Shown: in pieces, positions 44,050 through 54,093 of the stretch
Layout of the letters: every line of letters starts with the position of its first letter
Position numbering within the stretch: position 1 is the stretch's first letter
DNA from: Lithodes maja
Taxonomy: Eukaryota; Arthropoda; Malacostraca; Decapoda; Lithodidae
Direction: 5' to 3'
Assembly (NCBI GenBank): GCA_037953745.1
Contig: JBAKBP010013052.1
Location: 1-64,000, forward strand
Length of the DNA stretch: 64,000 nucleotides
Program-made: the position numbers and the translations under genes
Notes under the pieces: generated by a model
What the model saw: only the letters and a program-made list of their open reading frames with translations
What the model was told of the DNA's origin: nothing
Database searches by the model: none

Positions 44050-47000
44050 ATGTCGTGCCCTAGTACTGACGAGGAGCGAGAGATGCCATTTGAGGAGGTG
44101 CCGTTAGTAACTAGTGAGGAGGATGCTAGACTTTTTGTGAGTAAGCAGTACCATGTGACGGAGGGGAGGCTGACGGGGGTGGATATTTATGGCTTGCACC
44201 TGATAGCCAAGGTTTTGGGCAGATCCAATGTAGGAGGGATGTCCAAGGGGGAGCTGATTTCCTGGGTGTTGCGTGGGCGACATGGGATTTCGGAGGAGAG
44301 GGCGTTTGGGGGGGTTCCTCCCCAGATCCCCTCTCACTCGACTCCCACAGTGCCGTCCAGTCAGTTGCCGGAGGTTAGCACTCTCCCACAGAGGGATGAG
44401 AATTGGAAGATTGGAGTGCCCTCGGGCGGTGCGTATGGTGGTTCCCCAGTTCTTGCCCCCCCTCCTTCAGTAGTGGCAGCTCCCTCTTCCTGCCTGTCTC
44501 CAGATATGATATTTAGACTTGAGCTTGCTAAAATTGAGTCTAGGAAGTATGAGATTGAGGCTGAGTCTAGGAAGCAGGAGAAGGAGATTGAGGCTGAGTC
44601 TAGGAGGCAGGAGAATGAGACTAGGAGGCAGGAGAATGAGACTAGGAGGCACGAGGCTGAGCTTAGATACGACTCAGAGAAATATTGTGCTCAAATAGAT
44701 TTAGATAAGACTCGTGCAGAGTCGACAGGGATTCGGATGGGCCGTGAGGGCCAAGTAAGAGAACAGTCCTTGTCTCACTTAGTCAAATTGGTGCCGGCAT
44801 TTAGTGAAACTGAAGTCACAGAATTTTTTAATCGTTTTGAGAAGAAGTGTAGGGAGCATAATTGGCCTGAAGAGAAGTGGGCAGCTCTAGTCTCCTCCAG
44901 ACTTACGGGTAAGGGTCTGAAGGCTTATGATGCACTGCCTTTAGAGTCTTGCATTGACTACCCAGAATTGAAGAGAGCTGTCCTACGGGCATACGAGTTG
45001 CAACCAGAAACATATCGATTGAAGTTTCGGGGTGTTACAAAGACTAGGGAGGCGACCTTTCTTGAACATGCCCGGGACTTAAAAGATGCACTTACAAACT
45101 GGACACGTTCTGAGAAAGCTGAGACGGCCGAACAGTTGACTGAGCTGTTTCTGCTCGAGCAGTTTTATAAGTGTACAGGTGCAGAAATGACTTTAACTAT
45201 TAAAGAAAAGAATCCAAAAACTCTACAGGAGGCAGCTGAGATGGCTGACCTCCGGCTATCATTAATTCGTGGGTGCGGGTCTGCCCAGCGTAGTGAGGCA
45301 GGTAACAAGGGGCGTGATGCCCCACCCCCCCGAGTTAGTAATATATCTTATGCAAACAAGTACAAGAGTTACGATACCAAGACTGACCACAAGACTAGCA
45401 CCGTCCCATTTAAGAAGGGGCCGGGCCCTTCCCAGTACCAAGGGAAGCCCAAAGGGGAGTTAGAGTGTTATCAATGTCATAAAAAGGGGCACTTTGCAAG
45501 AGTCTGTCCTAGCAAACCACCTACAGCAGCTGTGTCTTTGGCCTGCAACATTGGTGTGTCTCTGAAGTCTTCTGAGTTTGCCCGGGGCAGTTCGTCAGAG
45601 GCTGAGGCACAGCCAGTGCAGAAGCACCTGGGAGGCTCGAACCCTGCTCAGGATGTTTTTTGCGACCATAGAGGACGGGGTTGCGTGATGTGGGCGGGGC
45701 GCAAGCATGGAGTAGAGGTCTTGCGTGATACAGGTGCTTCCCAGACTTTGATGAAAAACTTGACTGGCTACCCTATAAATGCGGCTCGGGTGGTAGTGGT
45801 GCAGGGTATTAATGCAACTCGGTCATACCCGCTGGTGCGGTTGGAGTTGGAGGTGGATGGTGTGGCACGTGAATTGGATGTTGGGATTGTGGAGAAACTG
45901 CCAGTGGAGGGCGTCGACCTTCTTCTCGGCAACGACTTTGCAATGCCCGCTTCTGAGGTTCTACCCTTAGTCGTTGCCGAGAGGCCGGCCGACGTGAGTA
46001 GGGAAGAGCGAGAGTGGGTCGAGCGGTGCCAGGCACAACCCATGGCGTGTGCTGTCACCCGAGCTCGGGCAGCTAAAGTGTCACAGCCTAGTCCTCCGTC
46101 TTCAGACCAGCAGAGGAACGATCAACAGGAGGAGGCTAAAGCTGGAGTTGGTTTTAAGAGTTTTGACTCGGCGGCTCTCCTGGGTGATTCAGTATTAGCA
46201 CCATTACTTAGTTCTGGAGTAGCCCCTGGGCCTGTCATCGAGAGTGACGAGGCTGGGCATGACGAGTCTCCACGACAGCAACGTTATGAACATCGAGAGA
46301 GACAGAGGGAGCAGCCCAGTATCGGGGAGGGTCATGCATTGCTCCGGGAGCAGTTAGATCGCTTGGCACCCTCAGATATACGTCGGTTGCAGCTGGAGGA
46401 CCCTGAGCTCCAAACGTGTGCTAATGGAGCTGTGGAGCTCGACGAGGACGGTGATGCACAGCCGGGAGATTTTTTTTATTTAGATGGCATCCTCTATCGG
46501 CGTTTTCAAGACCCTAACCGTAGCTGGAAAAAGGGGTCCGGAGTAGTGGACCAGTTGGTGGTGCCGCGGGAGTGCAGGGATAGCCTACTGAGTTTGGCGC
46601 ATGACACACCGCTGGCAGGACATTTGGGGGTAAGAAAAACGGTGGCGGCTTTGGGGAAGTTGTTTTGGTGGCCGGGGATGAAGTCTCATGTGCAGTCATG
46701 GATAAACTCATGTGATATTTGTCAACGGGTCGGGAAACCAAACCAAGTTATTCCTAAAGCTCCGTTGCACCCTATTCCTGTAATTGGGCCACCTTTTAGT
46801 AAGATTGTTGTTGACATGGTTGGTCCACTCCCTCCCACAAAGGCTGGTAATACATTTTTGTTAACCATCATGGATGTTGCCACTAGATACCCCGATGCCT
46901 ACCCCATGAAAAACGGCATGGCTAAGACGGTAGTCAGTAACTTGTTGTGGTACTTTTCAAGGTACGGGTACCCGGAGGAGATTCAGTCTGACCAGGGGTC

Positions 47001-49176
47001 CAATTTCACCTCCAATCTCTTTAAGCAAACAATGCAACAGCATGGGATACGGGCGGTGGTATCGTCAGCGTATCACCCTGAGAGCCAAGGGGTGCTTGAG
47101 CGGTGGCATGCCACCCTTAAAAGCATGCTCAGGTGTTATTGTGCTGACAACGGAAGAGATTGGGATCTTGGATTGCCGTATGTACTGTTTGCTGCTCGGG
47201 AAGTGCCTGGTGAGAGCCTGGGATTTAGTCCAAACGAGCTGATTTTTGGACACCGCGTCAGGGGCCCCCTTAATATGCTGCGGGAAATTTGGGAAGGAAC
47301 TGTGCAGCCTTGTTCCTTGTTAAAGTATGTGTTTGAAAGCCGTGAGCGCATGCTTAAGAGTCTGGAGATGGCAGGTCGGAATTTAACAGGATCACAAGCT
47401 TTAATGAAGGACAGGTATGATCGCAAAGTGAAGCTCCGGAAGTTCATTGTAGGACAAGAGGTATTAATTTTGTTGCCTTTGGTTGGTAACCCCTTGTCTG
47501 CGAAGTATACTGGACCCTATAAAATTGTGGAGAAAATTTCGGACCTAGATTACCTTGTTGCCACTCCAGACCGGAGGAAAAAGAACCAGTTATGTCACAT
47601 GAACCTGATAAAAGAGTATGTGAGGCGCCCCTCTGAGTCTCTCACTGTCCCTGTGTTGGCTTGTTGCGGCCGTGGTGGAGAAGGAGAGGGGGACAGTCAA
47701 GCTTCAGAGGAGGATAGCTGGGATCACCATGTTTCAGCGGATCAGTGGGCGGGGAACTCGAGCCTAAGGGCTGACGAGGCTATAGCTCATTTGCCTGAGC
47801 CGCAGTTTGAAGCTATCCGTCAGTTGCTCGGTTCATACCCCACTGTATTTGCTGAACACCCAGGCCTCACTACTCAGGCTATGCATGATGTTGACGTGGG
47901 GGACCATCTACCCTTTAAGTCAATCCCGTACCGTGTGCCCCCCATAAAACTACCCGCTCTGAGGGATGAGTTGGAGTATATGCTCGGTAGAGGGTTGATA
48001 GAGAAAGGCACCGTTAAATGGACTTCCCCCGTAACACTGCAGCCTAAGCCAGATGGCAAGGTACGCTTCTGTATTGATTTCCGTAGGCTAAACGGTTTGA
48101 CTCCAACTAACCCATATCCTCTTCCTCGGGTTGATGATAGTGTTGATAAAATTGGTAATGCTCGGTTTTTGTCTAAAGTAGATTTAGTAAAAGGTTACTG
48201 GCAAGTACCTTTGTCCGAGCGTGCTAAAGAGGTATGTGGTTTTGTTGTGGACGGGAGTACTTACCGGTGTAATGTTATGCCCTACGGACTTAAGAATGCA
48301 CCAGCAACGTTTCAGAACCTGATGAATGAAATTGTCAAGGACATTCCAAATTGCACCGTATACTTGGACGATGTAATCATTTATGATGACGACTTTGAGA
48401 GCCATTGTGAGCACCTGGAGACCTTGTTCCGGAAACTTAGTGAAGCAGGTCTGGTAGTAAATTTGGCAAAGTGTGACTTCGTAAAAGCCACTGTGCAGTA
48501 CCTTGGGTTTGTAGTGGGAAGGGGACAGGTGTGCCCTCCTCAGAACAAGGTACAGGCTATCAATAAATTTCCGCACCCAACCACCAAGAAGCAGATTATG
48601 AGATTCTTGGGTATGATAGGCTACTACAGACGCTTTATAAAAGGTTACTCCACGGTGTTGGCACCTCTCACAGATTTGTTATCTAAAGACAAAAAGTTTT
48701 TGTGGGCGCCTGAGTGTGAAAAGGCTTTTAATTTGGTGAAGCATTTGCTGTGTACTCACCCGATACTCAGGGCCCCAGACTTTAACAGGCCTTTTCAGCT
48801 GGCAACAGATGCTAGTGGTGTAGGGGCTGGTGCCGTCTTGCTACAGACAGACAATGAAGGTGTGGAACACCCAGTAAGTTTCTTTTCTAAGAAGTTCAAT
48901 GCTGCACAAAAGAACTATTCTACAATAGAAAAGGAATTACTGGCGATTGTGCTGTCGCTCAGGCACTTCGAGGTGTATGTTCCAGCCTATGGCCCAGTCG
49001 TGGTTATCTACACTGATCATCACCCTTTGAGATTCCTAAATCAATTTCACAATCGCAATATGAGACTGACCAGGTGGTCTTTGATGTTGCAGGAGTATAA
49101 CCTGGACATCCGTCATATTGCGGGATGTGACAATGTGATCGCGGATTGTTTATCGAGGGTAGATGATCAGTCGTAG
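44050..49176 (+). CDS. Gag-Pol polyprotein with IN before RT (Gmr1-type)
   Basis: A single 1708-residue ORF from ATG 44050. Residues 55-85 resemble a SAP-like helix pair (LHLIAKVLG ... MSKGELISWVL). About 160-225 is a highly charged coiled coil of repeated ETRRQEN-type units. The Gag core spans about 240-420, with a CCHC knuckle CYQCHKKGHFARVC at 473. Protease has LRDTGASQTL at 558 and LLLGND. Integrase follows directly: zinc module GHLGVRKTV ... CDICQR (855-895), core VDMVGPLP, SDQGSNF, GVLERWH, and a GPY/F-like module LSAKYTGPYKIVEKI near 1155. RT comes next (1280-1530) with FCIDFRRLNG, PYGLKNAPATFQ and YLDD at 1438. RNase H ends the protein (ATDASGVGAG, YTDHHPLRFL). All catalytic residues look intact. 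Confidence 0.95.
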   Translation: MSCPSTDEEREMPFEEVPLVTSEEDARLFVSKQYHVTEGRLTGVDIYGLHLIAKVLGRSNVGGMSKGELISWVLRGRHGISEERAFGGVPPQIPSHSTPTVPSSQLPEVSTLPQRDENWKIGVPSGGAYGGSPVLAPPPSVVAAPSSCLSPDMIFRLELAKIESRKYEIEAESRKQEKEIEAESRRQENETRRQENETRRHEAELRYDSEKYCAQIDLDKTRAESTGIRMGREGQVREQSLSHLVKLVPAFSETEVTEFFNRFEKKCREHNWPEEKWAALVSSRLTGKGLKAYDALPLESCIDYPELKRAVLRAYELQPETYRLKFRGVTKTREATFLEHARDLKDALTNWTRSEKAETAEQLTELFLLEQFYKCTGAEMTLTIKEKNPKTLQEAAEMADLRLSLIRGCGSAQRSEAGNKGRDAPPPRVSNISYANKYKSYDTKTDHKTSTVPFKKGPGPSQYQGKPKGELECYQCHKKGHFARVCPSKPPTAAVSLACNIGVSLKSSEFARGSSSEAEAQPVQKHLGGSNPAQDVFCDHRGRGCVMWAGRKHGVEVLRDTGASQTLMKNLTGYPINAARVVVVQGINATRSYPLVRLELEVDGVARELDVGIVEKLPVEGVDLLLGNDFAMPASEVLPLVVAERPADVSREEREWVERCQAQPMACAVTRARAAKVSQPSPPSSDQQRNDQQEEAKAGVGFKSFDSAALLGDSVLAPLLSSGVAPGPVIESDEAGHDESPRQQRYEHRERQREQPSIGEGHALLREQLDRLAPSDIRRLQLEDPELQTCANGAVELDEDGDAQPGDFFYLDGILYRRFQDPNRSWKKGSGVVDQLVVPRECRDSLLSLAHDTPLAGHLGVRKTVAALGKLFWWPGMKSHVQSWINSCDICQRVGKPNQVIPKAPLHPIPVIGPPFSKIVVDMVGPLPPTKAGNTFLLTIMDVATRYPDAYPMKNGMAKTVVSNLLWYFSRYGYPEEIQSDQGSNFTSNLFKQTMQQHGIRAVVSSAYHPESQGVLERWHATLKSMLRCYCADNGRDWDLGLPYVLFAAREVPGESLGFSPNELIFGHRVRGPLNMLREIWEGTVQPCSLLKYVFESRERMLKSLEMAGRNLTGSQALMKDRYDRKVKLRKFIVGQEVLILLPLVGNPLSAKYTGPYKIVEKISDLDYLVATPDRRKKNQLCHMNLIKEYVRRPSESLTVPVLACCGRGGEGEGDSQASEEDSWDHHVSADQWAGNSSLRADEAIAHLPEPQFEAIRQLLGSYPTVFAEHPGLTTQAMHDVDVGDHLPFKSIPYRVPPIKLPALRDELEYMLGRGLIEKGTVKWTSPVTLQPKPDGKVRFCIDFRRLNGLTPTNPYPLPRVDDSVDKIGNARFLSKVDLVKGYWQVPLSERAKEVCGFVVDGSTYRCNVMPYGLKNAPATFQNLMNEIVKDIPNCTVYLDDVIIYDDDFESHCEHLETLFRKLSEAGLVVNLAKCDFVKATVQYLGFVVGRGQVCPPQNKVQAINKFPHPTTKKQIMRFLGMIGYYRRFIKGYSTVLAPLTDLLSKDKKFLWAPECEKAFNLVKHLLCTHPILRAPDFNRPFQLATDASGVGAGAVLLQTDNEGVEHPVSFFSKKFNAAQKNYSTIEKELLAIVLSLRHFEVYVPAYGPVVVIYTDHHPLRFLNQFHNRNMRLTRWSLMLQEYNLDIRHIAGCDNVIADCLSRVDDQS

Positions 49177-49686
49177 GCTATCACAGGTGTATGATCCCGG
49201 AGAGATTGACACACGGGTAGCCTCCTGCTTTAGTTTGAGTAGTATTTTGCGCTTGGTGCTTGTTGGCTCGCGGTTGTAGCCCAGCGTATTGGGTCGTAAA
49301 GCAGGAGTTGAGCGTTTGGTATAGAAGAAAAAATAGGCTGCCCTTATAGTGCAGCCGGAAAAAACATATTAAAATATAAAAATCATAAAAAAACTCTTTC
49401 TTTTGTTATAGATAATTGTATAAGTTTGTCATAGCCTATAGAGTTTGAGTAGTCCACGAACTATCAAACGGCTGAGCTGCTGTAAGCTCGCTCTGGGAGC
49501 ATGATATTATGTCTTTTACTATTGTTGGGAGGAGTTATGAAATGTGAATTTTTTTTTATAAGATGTGTTTTAGTGTTAAACTCAGCGTTGTTTTAGTGCC
49601 ATGCGGTCGCTGGGTGTGAGGGGTTTGATGAGGTTCTGCGTGTCAGATTTTAGCTCAGGGTTGAGCAAGTAAAATCTTGGGGGAGG
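49177..49686 (+). other. 3' untranslated region and polypurine tract
   Basis: No env-like frame. It contains an 11-bp inverted pair CTCCTGCTTTA / TAAAGCAGGAG at about 49221 and 49297, and a small hairpin GGCTGC ... GCAGCC at about 49337. The polypurine tract GGGGGAGG (49679-49686) ends exactly where the LTR begins, the expected primer for plus-strand DNA synthesis. Confidence 0.75.
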
Positions 49687-51531
49687 TGTGACGCATGCCG
49701 AGTATGAGCATGCTGTACAGAACGCTCAGTCAGACCCCACTCTCGCTAGGATCGTCAGGGCAGGAACTTTGGCTGTAGTCCGTGTAGAGTTTCCTAACTC
49801 AGTTTATGTGAGCCGTTGTACTATAAGTATTATAATTATGTATTTTGTTTTCTTCTAAGTCAACGAGTTCTATTTTATGTCATTAGATATAAGTATTGTG
49901 TGGGACTTATATATAATGAGGAGAAGAGAGAGAGTTATGTAACGACGGCCAGTGAGCGCGCCACGAGGTAGGTAGGCCTCCCTCCCTCCTCCCTCCTCCC
50001 TCCTCCCTCCTCAAGCGCGTGGGAAATCCTTTGTCGATCCCAGATTGAGAGAGAATATGACGTAATGATTGTCAGTGGGCGGTCCTTAGTAGTTTACGAT
50101 ATGCCGCTAGAGGGCCGAGTATAAAAAGGAGAGGTCCTCGCCACAATTCTTTAGAACTCATCAGGCAGAGCGACTTCTCATATCCCTTGCAACTATCCAT
50201 ATTCTTCCGACTGATGCGAACTTTCTCTACTCTCTGAACAGCCTATCTTCTTCTCTTCTCGTCCCTTTTTAACCCATGATCCCTTTGGTGCAGATTTAGT
50301 CAGCCAAAGTATTATCGCTTGAGTTCTCACGAGATATATGCCTGTTAGATAGCCTATTTTGGAAGGGATAACTAGAATAGGATTGATTGATGTTTGTTGC
50401 ACTCGTATATGCATTTCCCTGTGTACGATTATCCATGTTCCTGTTTTCTGCTGGTTTAGGTAATGCTAGACTGGGATAAGGTTTCGAGAGTTGTGATTTC
50501 CTATGAGTACTAGGTTTTGGTTGAACCGGTACAATTGCAACGGAGACGTGGGAAGCCTAGGTGGTCTTTCTGACTGTGTACCTTGAGAGTTTAGCACTGT
50601 GTTGCGAGTGAGGGCTTTTGCCTCTGCCACCCAACACTGTGCTATCTCGTTTGCTTGACTTTGAGAGGATCGCCAGGAGAGAACCAGATACTAGTGATCT
50701 GGATCTCTCAAGAGAGCATCCCGTCAATTAACGTAATTTGGCCGCACAGTCTTAAGGACCTCGCTAGGCTACGAGCCGCTTGCTCAGCCATTGTTTCCTA
50801 ACCTTAGATATCCCAGCTAGACTTTGCTCGACCAGCAGATACAGCATAGTATTGAAGCTTCTCCTTATGTATGTTATTGTTTATGCACTATTGATTTCAT
50901 GTGTGGCATGCTTAGCTACTTTAGAGATTAGTGGCCCACGAGCACAATCCTAGTAGGCTATTGTCAGTGCATTGTCGGAGTACTTCTTCTTAATGTTTGC
51001 CATTTACTATTGTTTATTCTTATAATTCTTCTTATGTCAACTTAAAGCCTTTAATTGCCAGTGTGTTACTTATTGAATTGCTGTTCAAAATCCGATACTT
51101 ACTTCTTACGAGTATTCGAGAAGCATCTAACTTTATCAGAAGATTCCTTGCTTGATGCTCGAGGACTATTGTTTAACGTAACGTAATAGTGCCGATCCGA
51201 AGTAGAGGGTGGAGGACTTCTTAAGTTCTTAGTCAAGGGTGGATTACTTCGGCTTCGGCCAACACTATTCTTTAGTGTTGTAGTACTTTCTTCTTTGTTT
51301 GATTGTTGACCAGACTAGATAACTCCCGTCTTGTTATTAGTCTGTTGTGTGAAACGCTAGTACCGAGTTCTTGTATACCCCGTTATAGCAGATAGAACTC
51401 TGGAGGGTAGTGGCGTTTTTTGTTCGGCTGGCAGTACTCTGGGGTTGGGATCGTGTGTTTCCGTTGTGGCAGCGAGCCATACTCGAGTCCTGTGTAAGAG
51501 CCCTAGTGTACCCGAGTGCCCGGTCGTAACA
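49687..51531 (+). repeat. 3' LTR of Gmr1-type copy 1, full length
   Basis: 1845 bp, from TGTGACGCATG to GTCGTAACA, with TGT...ACA ends. It holds a (CTCC/CCTCCCT) microsatellite near 49975-50015 and a TATA box at 50120-50127, leaving about 1.4 kb of R-U5, which is long. The sequence just after it (CCTTATATAGGG) belongs to LINE B. Confidence 0.95.
50120..50127 (+). promoter_or_regulatory. LTR TATA box
   Basis: TATAAAAA in the context GGCCGAGTATAAAAAGG. It is conserved in all plus-strand LTR copies (42425, 50120, 59520). Transcription would start about 25-30 bp downstream. Confidence 0.65.
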
Positions 51532-53200
51532 CCTTATATAGGGGGACTATTATGCCAGTCTTCCAGTCATCGGGTGCACTCCCCTTCTCCCATGCTAGTT
51601 TGCACATTTTCCATACCCATTCTATCACTATCTCACCACCATACCTCAACATTTCCCCACACACTCCATCTGTTCCTGGTGCTTTCCCCAACTTCACTCT
51701 TTTCATGGCTTCCCACACTTCTGACCTCCTGATCCCCACCTCCTCCTCCACTACTTCTCTTCTTCTCCCTCCCATACCATATCCAGCTATGTTTGCTGGC
51801 TCTTCATTCCTTTCATTTAGCAAGTCACTGAAGTACTCCCTCCATCTTTCGACTCTCTCTTGCTTCTCGGCTAGCATTCTCCCATTCTTATCTTTCACAC
51901 CCTTACTGTTTCCCTTGCTACCTTCCCTAACTTTCTTGACTTCTTTCCAGAACAGTTTCTTACTCTCCCTCCATTTTACACTCAGATTCCTTCCAAATTC
52001 CTCATCTACTCTTCTCTTACTTTCCTTCACTACTCTCTTCACCACCCTCTTACTCTCCACGTACCTCGCTCGTTTCTGTCTCTCGGAATCTTCATTCCCT
52101 CTACTACCCAACCACTCTCTATATGCTTTCTTCTTTTCTTCCACAGCTATTCTTACCTCTTCTGTCCACCATGCTGTACCTTTCACTCCCCTCCCTCTTC
52201 TCCTCACTCCACACACCTCCTCACATGCTGCACAGATCTCATCCTTAAACACCTTGCTCATCTCCTCCACTTCCTCCATAACTTCCAGGTCGAACCCACC
52301 TAGTCGTCTTTCCACTGCTCTCCTGTACTCCTCCCTGACTTCCTCCTCCTGCAACCTCTCCACCCTCCTCACCATTCCACCCTCCTCTCGCCTCCCTCCC
52401 GCTCACCTCACCCACTTCTTTTGTATCCTAACCTTAGCTACCACCACATAATGATCAGACAGACCCCCTCCAATACCACTATACACCCTAGCATCCATCA
52501 CAGATTTCTTCATTCGTTCATCCACACATACATAATCAATCAATGACTTTCGTTCCACCACTGTCTTATCCTTCATCGTCAACATCCGTTTCCACGTGTA
52601 CCTGTGGATCATTCTGTGTCGGAAGAAGGTGTTGGCTATCCACAGCCTCCTCCCCACACATACGTCCACAAGTGCACTACCATTCCCATTCACCTCTGAT
52701 GGTACCCCCCACCCTCCCACCACTCCCTCAACTTTCCTATCACCCACCTTACCATTCATATCCCCAATCAGAAATATTCTTTCGTTCTTGTCAAACTTCT
52801 CCAGGCACACCTCCACATTCATCCAGAACTCCTCTTTCTTTCATTCAAATATATCCTCTGTCGGGGCATACACGCATACAATCACCCACGTTTGTATTCC
52901 TACTTTCATTCTCACCCACACAATCCTTGAACCCACAGACCCATACTCTCTTACACATTCCTTCCATTTGCTACTTACAAACAAACATGCACCTTCTCTC
53001 GCTGTTCCTTCACTCACTCCAGCACACACACCCATTCCACACTCCCACTCTCTCACATCTGAACCTTTCCATTTGGTCTCTGTCATTCCACATACATCCA
53101 GCCTGGCATTCACTAACACTTCCAGAACCTCTCTCTCTTTTGTGCCATCATTCATGCCACTAACATTCCATGTAGCCATTCTTAGAATGTCCGAAGGCAT
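51532..53200 (-). pseudogene. LINE B endonuclease and start of RT, cut by the Gmr1 insertion
   Basis: Minus-strand ORF from ATG 53200 (MPSDILRMATWNVSGMNDG). Endonuclease blocks are MTETKWKGSD, VCVYAPTED, GDMNGKVGDR and GGLSDHYVV. The linker has TAWWTEEVRIAVEEKKKAY, and the RT start has LGKAPGTDGVCGEML and DDWKTGIIVPLYK. It is one continuous phase over 1.67 kb, interrupted only by two TGA codons (52838-52840, and 52403-52405 just after KKWVR). The frame runs to the last base before the LTR at 51531, so the Gmr1 element interrupts it there. RTE-like family, related to LINE A and to the fragment at 56216. Confidence 0.85.
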
Positions 53201-53403
53201 GTCCTTAGTCGGTCGTGGTTCGTCAACGTTGGTTCCGTCCGCATCCGAGGCTGTTCGTTCGTTTTTTTTTGCTTAGATATTTTTTCCGGGTGAGGGTCGC
53301 AAGCCCACCGACCCAACCTCTTTAGTCGCCTCTTACGACACGCAGAAGGCACGTGGGGCATATTCTATTCCCTAACCCCCAGGGGGGGTTAGGGAATAGA
53401 ATA
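53201..53403 (-). other. LINE B 5' end with conserved motif and palindrome
   Basis: Minus-strand 5' leader of LINE B. It contains CTGCGTGTCGTAAGAGGCGA (about 53325-53345), also found in the LINE A leader. At its extreme end 53361-53380 and 53384-53403 form a perfect 20-bp inverted repeat with a 3-bp spacer. Confidence 0.65.
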
Positions 53404-54093
53404 AGGGTTCTAAGTCAACCCTTCCAAAATAGGCTATCTAATAGGCAAGTATCTCGTGAGAACTCAAGCGATAATACGTTGGCTGACTAGTTCTGCACCA
53501 ACGGGACCATGGAAGTTAAACAGGGCAGGGAGAAGAGGAGATAAGAATGTAAGGTAGTAGAGAAAGTTCCCATCAGTCAGAAGAATATATATAGTTAGCA
53601 AGGGAAATGAGAAGTCGCTCTGCCTAATGAGTTCTGATGAAAAAATGGCTAGACTTCCCTTTTATACCCGGCCCTCTAGTGAGCCCAACGTGAACTACTA
53701 AGGACCGCCCACTGACAACCATTACGTAATTTCTCTCTCTCCTCTGGGATACACAAATGTTCCCCTAGCACTGAGGGAGGGAGGAATGCGAGTGAGTTAG
53801 GCCCACCTCCCTCCTGGCGCACCCACTGACCCCCAACTGTGGCTGTTTCTCTTCCCATCATTACAAATAAGTTTACACACAATACTTATAACTAATGATA
53901 TAAAAATAGAACTCGTTGACTCAGATGAAAACAAAATACATATTCATAATACTTATAGTACAACGGCTCACATGAACTAAGTTAGGAAACTCTACATAGA
54001 CTACAGCCAAAGTTCCTGCCCTGACGATCCTAGCGAGAGTGGGGCATGACTAGGCGTTCTGTACAGCATGCTCACACGTGGACATGCGTCACA
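53404..54093 (-). repeat. Partial Gmr1-type LTR, minus strand, older copy
   Basis: The reverse complement of the first 690 bp or so of the LTR, starting TGTGACGCATG at 54093 and reaching the GATAGCCTATTTTGGAAGG region, where LINE B begins. It differs from the other LTRs at many positions, including the microsatellite, which is largely missing, so it is an older insertion. Confidence 0.85.

Larger units (their letters stand above)
42294..51531 (+). mobile_element. Gmr1-type Ty3/gypsy retrotransposon, copy 1
   Basis: LTR, primer-binding site, one gag-pol ORF, polypurine tract and LTR are all present. The 5' LTR lacks its first 300 bp or so, replaced by the 3' end of CR1 copy B. The two LTRs differ at only about three positions over 1.54 kb, so the insertion is very recent. 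Domain order is Gag-PR-IN-RT-RH. No env-like ORF follows pol. The right LTR lies inside the RT coding region of LINE B. Confidence 0.9.

Noticed and set aside
45768..46058. Minus-strand frames of 75-96 codons, repeated at 62805-63095
   Set aside because: They recur only because the underlying gag-pol DNA is repeated; the plus-strand protease region explains them.
49177..49686. Search for an env-like gene after the Gmr1 pol
   Set aside because: The 510-bp interval has no frame long enough; the element is a retrotransposon without an envelope gene.
51516..52451. Long plus-strand frame of 311 codons, rich in S, T, L and P
   Set aside because: It is the exact antisense of the LINE B coding strand, whose minus-strand frame has clear endonuclease and RT motifs; the plus-strand product has none.
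52543..53276. Two further overlapping plus-strand frames of about 200 codons
   Set aside because: Also antisense of the LINE B endonuclease; composition is that expected of a complementary-strand shadow.
53371..53395. CCCTAA ... TTAGGG looked like telomeric repeats
   Set aside because: Only one unit on each side of a palindrome; it is part of the LINE B 5' end, not a telomeric array.
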